Of a stretch of DNA of 13,500 bases, positions 7,801-13,500 are shown one piece after another. Made by a program: the position numbers and the translations under genes. The stretch's first letter is position 1, and each line of letters opens with the position of its first letter. The notes under the pieces are model-generated. The model was not told the origin of the DNA, made no database searches, and saw only the letters and a program-made list of their open reading frames with translations. The DNA is taken from contig JBBHKE010000130.1 of the NCBI GenBank assembly GCA_037447655.1, positions 64,001 through 77,500 of the forward strand, written 5' to 3'. Origin of the DNA: Zygnema cylindricum (lineage: Eukaryota; Streptophyta; Zygnematophyceae; Zygnematales; Zygnemataceae).

Positions 7801-10800
7801 AGAGAAAAAATGAGAAAAAACAACTTTTTTTTTTAAGTCATAGAGTGACTTTTTAAAATTGAGTCAAAATACATAATCCTCTTCAGGAGGTCCAAAACAT
7901 AATCCAAGATATATAAATACACATATGCATGTACTAACCACTTATTAAAATCAATGTACGGAGTAACAGCAGGGATAAGAAAACAGTACAGACAATAGTT
8001 CTTAAATGCAGAAAATAACGACATATATGATTCAACTATCATAAGTAGAATCAAGGTAAACAGCTTTTACTCTTTAGGAGTCAAATTAAAAACGTCATGA
8101 ACTCCACAATGTTTGCCCTTCAGAACCAGGGAACAGACGAATCAAATTATGATTATTATGATATACTCAACAAAAGGGTGTGGACGTGAACAGTTCATTA
8201 GTCCTGCTCCTTGCTTGTAGTATAAAAGTAATAATATTCATGCGAAATTATAATCAGCGATAATAATCAAGAATAGGGTTATTGGTGTCGCAGTTCATGT
8301 TACACGCTGGTTTTGTGTATAGGCAAAATAAATCAGCACCAAATGTTTTAGTCCACACTAATTACGGTGAGAGGTATCACACAGATCTCACTCGAAAAAC
8401 ACTGAAGCGAAGGCATCAGGTACAGAAATATGCGATGAAAAAATCTATACTGAAAATGAGCCAACTGGATTTTCTAACACCCTTAAAAAAAAAAGACGGC
8501 GATTTCTTTCTACTTACAGGACATCGAAGACTGGCAACCACATGATCTTGGACCAGTTCTAGTTCACTGTCACTATCACTTCCACTTCCACTGGCCTCTC
8601 CGTCTTTCTTAAGATTGCCTCCACTTATACAACGATTTATACGAGCCAAAGAAGCCGTTAACGACTCTCCCTCTTCAACAGAGGGAATTAAATCTAATAC
8701 TTCTTGAAGAGTTCTCCTTCGAACCAATCGTACTCCAAAAACAAAAGGACGTCCATCATAAGCTGTGACATTAAAACCATTGGAGCCATCAAGCTTGACA
8801 AACTCATTTATCTGCAAGTAAAACAGAGAGATTATTAGTGTATATCATCACTTTATTGATTAGTTGATAAAAATAGTTCTACTTCATTCACATATTCGCT
8901 TTGATTAAATATAAACACATGTTCTAAAGACAAAACTAACGAACTATACACCTAGACTTAGAAAAAAAAACGACATCAAATTGGCTGAAACACAAATAAA
9001 AAATTCCAAGAAACGCTTCAACATTAGTTATCGTGATAAAATGTTTCAAGAAACTTTTTCTATATGCTGTAATTCACGGTCTAGCTGAACCGACCCACTA
9101 AATAACCTGTATCGTTGTCTTTTTCTCTGAAAGATGCCCAGTGTGTTAAAAAACTGCCATGTAAAAAACAAAACCATGTCCAGGTAAATGGGTGCAAAAC
9201 AATATCCAATAAAAAGGCAAACTTTGACCCTATATGAGCTTTACACTATTTAAGCTTACACGAAAACAACCCTATAAGACCTTCCAAAGAAGTCCTCCAA
9301 CGACACACTTCGAGAAGTGTTCTTGACATTGTGAAGGTTAGATAGGCAACCTCAATATATAGTTATATAGAACTATATATTGAGCCCAACAACCGCTTAG
9401 GAAAACCCAAAACAATTGACAAACTTTGGAATTTCTTTACCTCACTGACACATCAACAGATACTACATACTACTATTAAATGAATCGTTTACCAATTTGT
9501 CCCTATAATCTCCAGGAAACCAACCTAAGCATAATTCTGTAACTAATGACATCTTAAGGAAAGTATCCCAGCCTAGACTTTTGCACTACAAACAAACACA
9601 TGCCCAACACACCACACACACATTAGAAAAGAAGCAACAACTTCTTTTTTCAAGTAAAAAAGAAATAACTGTCTTACTTTCACGCCTTCATCTCGACCAT
9701 TCGCACCCAAAGCTTGCTGACCTGGCCGGTGGTACGCTCGAACAGGAGAACCTGGAAATTAAAAAATGTCAAAGGATTACTACCCTCATACAAAACACTG
9801 CAAAGAGATTATGGACTGATAAGAGTATAGATCTCCCAAAAGTAGCAATATGATAAAAAGTAGCAATATGATAAAAGGTAGCAATATGATGAGTATAATC
9901 CAGAATTCTACAAGATTCTCGCCATTGATTCAAACAATCACAGGCAAAAAAAAACATTTCAAACAAGCAGTTTGAGAAACTAAACAACGCCAATTGACCT
10001 CTCTAGAAAGTAGGTTCAGATATTCTCAATTTTTAGTCCATTGGCCATAATGCTCCATGACTTCATAAGCAGAAACATGGCGTGGTCTGGAGAACTAAAA
10101 AAGACCCACCATTTACTCGTACTTCGGTATACAGAGGCCAATGGATTCGCAATGGCACCTTATCATTGAGTAGCATCGCCCACACCTGTAGCAACAAATT
10201 CTATTTGGATTAAACCAACATTTGGAAACTAAACACCTGTAGCAACAATTTTTATTTGGATTAAACCAATATTTGGAAACTAAACACCTACTGCTATTTA
10301 TATCCCTGCAATAGTCACAAAATAACCTAGTGAATTCTGGACGGCCCATCAAAAAGGTTGAGACTTTCCAGCAGCCTCGTGACTTTTCACTGTGAAATGC
10401 TATTAAAATTATAAACACTCGTTCGGTGCCGGTATTTTTGGCCCTTAGAGCAAAAAATAGCATTAATAACACAAATTGTCTTTTTTCTTACCGCTGATTT
10501 GGTATGCGATTAAACACTGTCCAAGTTGCTTGGACTTAAAGAATTAAAAACACTAAAAAAAGACACCAACAAGATCCTGAAATGCTACGAGCAGCTAAAA
10601 TCGATGGGATTTTAGCCTAGTTGTCCTATTCGTACGGATTTTGACTTTTTTACGATTTTGAAGTAGTATTCGTTACTTTCATACCGTTCGTTAGTTTTCG
10701 CTGTATGATGTACGAAAACGTACGGAAACCGTCCCCTTAACCCTAAAAAATTCTTAAAAAATCCTAGAACGTACGAGAAACATACGAAAATGTACGGCAT

Positions 10801-13500
10801 TGTATGAAAGGTGCACCCTAAAAAACCTAAGAGTACGGATAATGTAAGGCAGTTGTACTGTAATTTACCGGAATGTACGAAATGCACGGGAAGTACCCTA
10901 AACACCCTAAATTCCCCCCTTCAATAAAAGTACTGAAATATACGGACGCTGTACGTAGATGTACAAAAGATGTAAGTCCGTATAACTGAAATATACGGAA
11001 ACGTACGAAAATGTACCCTAAAACACTCAAAATAATAACCGTCAAAAGTACGAAAAAATACGGACACTGTACGTAAATGTACGAATCAAAACTGGCTGTT
11101 TAACAGAAATATATGAGAATGCACGAGAATGTACCCTAAAATTCCTCAAACCCCCCTTAATAACCCTAAAAGTACTGAAATGTACGAAGACAGTACGCAA
11201 ATGTACGAAAAAGTAGGGGTACGTAGTCTGGTACGCATTCTATTACATTTTCATCATCGTTAAATGCGTATCGTGCGTAGTATTCGCGCGTTCGTTTCGT
11301 GCGTATTATGCGCACGGGACATCTATGGATTTTAGCCTGTCCAGATACAAGAATTTTCATCATGTCCGTACATTTCCTGTCCCGACTTCTATTTGGTCCA
11401 CTGTGCCTTTAAATGCAGATGCCATCACACAGAGTTGGTGAATGTGACTCCTGTCATTCGAAAAGTTTTTTAGACAATCATTTCTACAGCCAACTTGCAT
11501 TTAAAGGAGGCATTCCCAACTCAAACATTAGAACGAATTTATGATGCTGAAAAATAAATTGGTATTGGTCACTGTCATAACGAAGAACGCCAATTACGTC
11601 TAGCTTTCAAAGATGCGAAAAACCATCTATCTTCTTTTGTTTTTGACATAATATATTTCTACTGACATTACTCCAGATGGAGAGATGCTGTCTTCAACAT
11701 GTCAACAGGCAATAATACACGAAACACTGAAAATAAATATTAAGTTGCTCTGTGCTCCCCGTACATGTGTTACTGCTGAAGTTAAAAGTTAAATGATGAA
11801 TGCTCATGACTTGGTGTAGACACATACATTTGACATGCATGTAAACTGACGGTAGAGGTATATACACTTGCCCAATGCTGGGAATGTTTAAAGAATGGTT
11901 ACGAAATGTTACCCGATATTTGCTCAGAATTGGGTACAAAACAGGTAATTCTTCCCGATTTTGACCAAACATCGGGTAACACTCCGTAAACATTCCTTAA
12001 ACTCTCAGAATAGCGCAAATGTGAATGCTCCAGGAGTGTTAAACAGAGGATTTACCTGGAGGTCATGTTGACCATCATAAAGAGCTTGTCTATGCACATG
12101 TGTCAGAGGAAAACCACTTTCTAATTTGAGCAGTGAGCCAGTCCTGCAAACAAAGCCATCCACGTTTTCCCAAAGTCAAATTGTCTCCCCAATCACATTT
12201 TCCCAAAATAACAAGACTAGGTTGTCCCAGAAGACCACTGACATTCAGGAACTCATGTCGAAGCACAAACAGACACGTATGCCAGCATAGAAATTCTTCC
12301 AAAAAAAATGAGACGAGATCGTCCAGAGCATTCATGTTGAATTTCACAATCGAAGATCAATGGGAAAAACCCAGAATAGGAGACAGACGTTCCATTGAGT
12401 ACAACAAGAGACACAACCGGCTCACCCAGTATTTATAGTTCCCGTCGGTGGAGCAATAAGTTTCATTGGTAAAAATGGGTGTGATATGGTCTCCAAAAAT
12501 GGGTCGCCCTTCTGAAGTCGACAAACCTCACAAATGAAATTTGGAGGAACTGGAACTTCTGTTCCATAAGGAGAACCTTCTGGAGGTACAAGTACACATT
12601 TCGAGTGTTGCCAAACACCACAGTCAGAGGAATCACATTGTACCATAGTCCCAGAATAAATATTGCTCCCACAGGGACAGCGAATATTTACAGTTTCTTC
12701 CTTAACATCTCTTACATTAATCCTTTTGGCAGGACTGGCACCAGTCAATTGCTTTGCAGGACGTAGCGATCCTTTACATTGATCTTTGCCTTTTAAACCC
12801 TTCATATCCCTGCATGAATCTCACCACCAACAATCAGGAATATGGGTATATTGAAGATGGTCTAAACGGTATAAAAATCTCAAAAAAGCTAACACAATAT
12901 GGACAACTTTTCGGATCACAAACGACTTACAAATATACATCTTCAATCGCAGCTGCCGTCACCAAGCCTTTGGGTTTACCTCCACCTTTGATTACTGCCC
13001 CATAATGAACATCCAGGATGAAGGTAATAAGTTCAATACAACGTGAATCGCTATCAGGGCCAAGAAACTACTAGCTCGTGGTTTATATTAGTGTTATCAA
13101 TTATATTCAGTCACAAGTGACGTGGCTGATTTTGTGCTGTTTAAAGTATTAATCAAGAAAAAAAACAACAAATTAATGCTATCAACGTGTTAATCAATTC
13201 ATGATGTACTTCAAAATGTAAACTAGACTAAACTGAAAACACAATCAGCGCAGGCTGATAAACACACACCTTGCTCTAGAGTGGGCAATAACGATATGAG
13301 GCGTTCCACGAGCACCTGTAATACATGCTCCCGTAAAATAAGTAGTAAATTAACCCACAGACAGAAAACCACCACATGAAGAGGGAAAAACCAAAAATAT
13401 GGATAAAATGAAAAACGATGAACATAACACCAGGAAATGGACGGACCTCCAAAAACTGCCTTAAAAGCTGAACACTCTTACGAATTGTTGAAAGAGGTGT
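4713..13500 (-). CDS. SIZ1: E3 SUMO-protein ligase SIZ1 (PIAS-like), multi-exon, 5' end beyond the window
   Basis: Joined minus-strand exons 13315-13270, 12994-12931, 12809-12426, 12143-12056, 10185-10110, 9751-9678, 8811-8518, 7790-7686, 7577-7497, 6719-5327 and 4828-4713 give 906 residues and a TAA stop, plus a first exon cut off at the right. All ten introns are GT-AG and every phase matches. Seen: the end of a SAP-like helix (1-15), a C4HC3 PHD finger (about 79-135), a PINIT region (about 170-310), an SP-RING (about 335-400), the [15 protein letters not shown] block just after it, and the SUMO-interacting [10 protein letters not shown] (616-625). Known for the family: plant SIZ1 is a nuclear ligase that moves SUMO from the E2 SCE1 to targets, acting in stress, phosphate and flowering responses. 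The PHD between SAP and PINIT is a plant feature absent from animal PIAS proteins. Total length is close to the usual 870-900 residues, with extra repeat sequence in the tail. The family call is very secure; the N-terminus is incomplete. Confidence 0.95.
4825..5140. repeat. degenerate tandem repeat of about 74 bp in the last SIZ1 intron
   Basis: Copies start near 4825, 4899, 4968 and 5065. Shared parts are AAACTGCACATTTCCC and, in the first two, CAAAAGGGAGAAAAATCA (4867-4960 region). The first copy overlaps the start of the last exon, so the acceptor TGCAG|TTTT is repeated 74 bp upstream at 4903. Later copies are eroded and spacing drifts (about 70, then about 97 bp). Confidence 0.75.
5327..6719 (-). 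CDS. SIZ1: SIZ1 exon: post-RING block, SIM and disordered tail (residues 405-868)
   Basis: Large exon of 464 codons. It opens with [20 protein letters not shown], the conserved block after the RING (HCDEEVTEIEVKPDGSWR in Arabidopsis). Then come [20 protein letters not shown] (KLGIRKNRNGIWEV), an acidic patch [10 protein letters not shown], the SUMO-interacting motif [11 protein letters not shown] (616-625), and [11 protein letters not shown], which fits the tail's PLWSFPSETP block. Residues about 740-816 are an 18-bp minisatellite encoding GSGGRE. The start at CAG|CTG is the only AG that keeps phase 0 without an upstream stop, though its pyrimidine tract is poor. The donor AGTG|GTATGTA is strong. 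Confidence 0.93.
5481..5708 (-). repeat. 18-bp coding minisatellite, 12 full units plus a partial
   Basis: Unit on the plus strand is TTCCCTCCCTCCACTACC, in perfect 18-bp register from 5481 to 5696, with a 12-nt partial to 5708. Units 1-3 carry CTCTCCATT or CCTCTCCATT variants and unit 10 has TCTACC. On the SIZ1 strand it encodes GSGGRE repeats in frame (variants NGE, RGG). All units keep the frame because the period is a multiple of three. Open plus-strand frames through it (Pro/Ser/Leu repeats) are by-products. Confidence 0.97.
6889..7000. repeat. CT-rich tract, (TC)n then CCCCCT-type
   Basis: Starts with (TC)n and moves into runs of 4-7 C separated by single or double T. The opposite strand has many closely spaced G runs of four or more, as needed for G-quadruplex formation. 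Confidence 0.95.
7105..7172. repeat. CT-rich tract with a C10 run and (CT)n end
   Basis: A (CCCCCT)n stretch with two CCG/CTG interruptions, then C10 and (TC)n. It is similar in make-up to the 6889-7000 tract, about 100 bp away in the same intron. Confidence 0.95.
7497..7577 (-). CDS. SIZ1: SIZ1 exon: end of SP-RING (residues 378-404)
   Basis: It reads [20 protein letters not shown] followed by FHVITKS, matching [27 protein letters not shown]. It supplies the last Cys pair (C-P-T-C) of the SP-RING. A long T tract precedes the acceptor (TTTTTTTTTCCAG) and the donor TCT|GTAAGTAG is strong. The exon is in phase 0 at both ends. Confidence 0.97.
7686..7790 (-). CDS. SIZ1: SIZ1 exon: SP-RING zinc-binding core (residues 343-377)
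   Basis: It reads [20 protein letters not shown], then [15 protein letters not shown]. The C-x-H-x-x-C cluster (ACSHMGCFD) is the central zinc site of the Siz/PIAS RING. Arabidopsis has [24 protein letters not shown]. The acceptor is CCGTCTTCAG and the donor AAAG|GTACTTC. All expected metal ligands are present, which argues for an active ligase. Confidence 0.97.
7791..8517 (-). other. SIZ1 intron 7, no further features seen
   Basis: 727-nt AT-rich intron that splits the SP-RING at CP|MSG. I see no repeat array, conserved reading frame or RNA gene in it; open frames are short and unlike known proteins. Confidence 0.85.
8518..8811 (-). CDS. SIZ1: SIZ1 exon: end of PINIT region and first SP-RING cysteine (residues 245-342)
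   Basis: It reads INEFVKLDG, then the hallmark [31 protein letters not shown], an acidic serine stretch [17 protein letters not shown], and ends in LRCP. These match the plant SIZ1 blocks FGVRLVKRRTLQQVLNLIP, ALARVRRCIGGG, DSDSDIEVVADFF and NLRCP. The acceptor is TACTTGCAG and the donor TGTCCT|GTAAGTAG splits the RING at CP|MSG in phase 0. In PIAS/Siz proteins this region positions the E2-SUMO and gives target choice. Confidence 0.97.
9305..9320. repeat. perfect 7-bp inverted repeat
   Basis: ACACTTC, GA, GAAGTGT. It is short and might occur by chance, but it lies 30 bp from the larger hairpin at 9351. Confidence 0.85.
9351..9384. repeat. perfect 14-bp inverted repeat
   Basis: CTCAATATATAGTT at 9351-9364 and AACTATATATTGAG at 9371-9384 with a 6-nt loop. 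It lies in SIZ1 intron 6. Confidence 0.95.
9678..9751 (-). CDS. SIZ1: SIZ1 exon: PINIT core (residues 220-244)
   Basis: It reads [24 protein letters not shown] and matches VPVRAINRPGxQLLGxNGRDDG of plant SIZ1. The acceptor is TTTTTTAATTTCCAG and the donor is GTGAAA|GTAAGAC. It ends in phase 0, directly compatible with the next exon at 8811. Confidence 0.95.
9841..9894. repeat. 18-bp tandem triplicate in SIZ1 intron 5
   Basis: AGTAGCAATATGATAAAA occurs twice without change at 9841-9858 and 9859-9876; a third copy (GGTAGCAATATGATGAGT) follows. Confidence 0.95.
10110..10185 (-). CDS. SIZ1: SIZ1 exon: PINIT core (residues 195-219)
   Basis: It reads [19 protein letters not shown] and then TEVRVN, matching [25 protein letters not shown] of Arabidopsis almost block for block. 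The acceptor TTGCTACAG|GTG is the inner copy of a 51-bp tandem repeat (see findings). The donor is AATG|GTGGGTC, and the leftover G joins GT of the next exon to make the Gly of VNG. Confidence 0.93.
10182..10289. repeat. 51-bp tandem repeat (about 2.1 copies) carrying the PINIT-exon 3' splice site
   Basis: Copies start near 10182 and 10232 with a remnant at 10283; each has CACCTGTAGCAACAA then TATTTGGATTAAACCAA. Copies 1 and 2 differ at a few bases. On the gene strand the acceptors GCTACAG|GTGT fall at 10186 (used) and 10237, and a diverged one, GCAGTAG|GTGT, at 10288, exactly 51 bp apart. Confidence 0.93.
10735..11215. repeat. degenerate CCCTAA/GTACG array, period about 119 bp
   Basis: GTACCCTAAA recurs near 10893, 11013 and 11131 (spacing about 120 and 118), each followed by CCCTAA-type A-rich sequence, AGTAC(T)GAAA and CGGACGCTGTACG-like stretches. 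A diverged copy starts near 10812 (GCACCCTAAA) and A-rich CCCTAAAAAATTC starts the block at about 10740. It is likely a local satellite or decayed element containing telomere-like words. Confidence 0.75.
11899..11989. repeat. imperfect inverted repeat (foldback), 36-bp arms
   Basis: Arms 11899-11934 and 11954-11989 match at about 30 of 36 positions, with the core GTTACCCGAT paired to ATCGGGTAAC and a 19-nt loop. Outer words GGAATGTTTA (11881-11890) and TAAACATTCC further right can extend the pairing with bulges. It could be a small MITE or a hairpin-forming intronic RNA. Confidence 0.85.
12056..12143 (-). CDS. SIZ1: SIZ1 exon: start of PINIT region (residues 165-194)
   Basis: After acceptor TTTGTTTGCAG it reads [17 protein letters not shown] followed by [12 protein letters not shown]. 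This aligns over its length with ASTMQSVERTFQLTRADRDLLSKQEYDIQ of plant SIZ1, a moderate match. The donor is CTCCAG|GTAAATC, phase 0. Phase with the PHD exon is exact (GG+G = Gly). The next intron is the longest of the gene, 1870 nt. Confidence 0.85.
12426..12809 (-). CDS. SIZ1: SIZ1 exon: PHD finger (residues 37-165)
   Basis: This exon carries a full C4HC3 PHD finger: [21 protein letters not shown] and ICEVC. It is followed by the plant SIZ1 signature [16 protein letters not shown] (DPFWVTVAHPLSPVRL in Arabidopsis). In plant SIZ1 the PHD binds methylated histone H3 tails and takes part in SUMO E2/target recognition. A basic linker rich in Lys precedes it. The acceptor is ATGCAG|GGATATG and the donor is ACTGG|GTGAGCC. 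Confidence 0.95.
12931..12994 (-). CDS. SIZ1: SIZ1 exon: SAP-PHD linker (residues 16-36)
   Basis: The acceptor GGGGCAG|TA gives [21 protein letters not shown], ending at donor TATTT|GTAAGTC. It matches the family stretch after the SAP domain in which KNTVAKEAVAKLVDDTYRKM occurs in Arabidopsis. Two bases carry over and complete Leu with the next exon. Upstream sequence is also open in this frame, but using it breaks the phase with the SAP exon. Confidence 0.8.
13270..13315 (-). CDS. SIZ1: SIZ1 exon: last helix of the SAP domain (residues 1-15)
   Basis: It reads [15 protein letters not shown] between acceptor TTACAG|GTG and donor CAAG|GTGTGTG, and aligns with the ELVDRILTLLSDEQ helix of Arabidopsis SIZ1. 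The SAP domain binds AT-rich DNA and chromatin. One base is left over and is completed by the exon at 12994 (G+TA = Val). Confidence 0.75.
13482..13500 (-). CDS. SIZ1: possible 3' end of an upstream SIZ1 SAP exon (partial)
   Basis: A good donor (ATTC|GTAAGAG) lies at 13481-13480, and an exon ending at 13482 in phase 0 would join the phase-0 exon at 13315. The visible residues would be HLFQQF before [10 protein letters not shown]. They do not show the Gly-x-Lys usually found before the last SAP helix, so the junction is doubtful. An alternative frame here reads [10 protein letters not shown], which resembles the first SAP helix, but it lacks a good donor in the right phase. Confidence 0.3.

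Larger units (their letters stand above)
8812..9677 (-). other. SIZ1 intron 6 with two adjacent palindromes
   Basis: 866-nt intron between two PINIT-region exons. It is AT-rich and holds two perfect hairpins at 9305-9320 and 9351-9384 (see findings). Otherwise unremarkable. Confidence 0.85.
10186..12055 (-). other. SIZ1 intron 4, 1870 nt, rich in repeats
   Basis: The longest intron (donor GTAAATC, acceptor GCTACAG). It holds the 51-bp triplicate at its 3' end, a satellite-like block at 10600-11338 and a foldback at 11899-11989. Between 11340 and 11880 I see no coding or repeat signal. Confidence 0.88.

Noticed and set aside
9752-12055. A 7-nt microexon coding VNG between the exons at 12056 and 9751
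   Set aside because: Considered when the phases of those two exons did not match. The ordinary exon at 10185-10110 was then found, which supplies LLNDKVP...VN and fixes the phase.
12090-12347. 85-residue minus frame upstream of and across the exon at 12143
   Set aside because: Wrong frame for the exon and intronic beyond 12143; the correct frame gives the SIZ1-like LESGFPLTH...DLQ.
12995-13062. Leftward extension of the linker exon reading [18 protein letters not shown]
   Set aside because: Open, and with a usable AG, but it forces a different frame in the SAP exon and destroys [10 protein letters not shown]. Starting at 12994 keeps both frames and the family alignment.

Overview
The window is nuclear eukaryotic DNA, and most likely from a streptophyte plant (a land plant or charophyte green alga). 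It is AT-rich and has long GT-AG introns. It carries TTTAGGG-like interstitial repeats and abundant microsatellites. It holds one recognisable gene, a plant-type SUMO E3 ligase of the SIZ1 family with the plant order SAP, PHD, PINIT, SP-RING and a long disordered tail. I see no bacterial, organellar, CRISPR, rRNA or tRNA features. The species cannot be fixed from this sequence.

Right two thirds (4713-13500): SIZ1 lies on the minus strand and runs off the right edge. I traced eleven exons by reading the three minus frames, finding the conserved blocks and requiring canonical GT/AG ends with matching phase. From 5' to 3' on the gene they are 13315-13270, 12994-12931, 12809-12426, 12143-12056, 10185-10110, 9751-9678, 8811-8518, 7790-7686, 7577-7497, 6719-5327 and 4828-4713. 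All ten junctions keep the frame and give 906 residues plus a stop. A twelfth, first SAP exon seems to end at about 13482 but is cut by the window. Residue numbers below count from the first codon at 13315.

Left third (1-4712): this is downstream of SIZ1 and holds no gene I can support. It contains a TATG-type microsatellite followed by a perfect 30-bp triplicate. It also has a GC-richer block flanked by inverted arrays of CCCTAAAAAA-like repeats, an (AT)n tract, a degenerate CCCTAAAA array and a 65-bp tandem repeat that approaches the SIZ1 stop codon.

The most unusual structure is in the non-coding parts of SIZ1. Tandem repeats start at exon edges and copy splice-site sequence into the introns: a 51-bp triplicate copies the 3' splice site of the PINIT exon, and a 74-bp repeat copies the 3' splice site of the last exon. 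Both create decoy acceptors that would lead to early stops. Other points are a 12-unit in-frame 18-bp minisatellite in the tail, a roughly 119-bp satellite-like array inside the longest intron bounded by near-identical direct repeats, a 91-bp foldback, two adjacent palindromes, and very G-rich intron tracts on the transcribed-sense strand.
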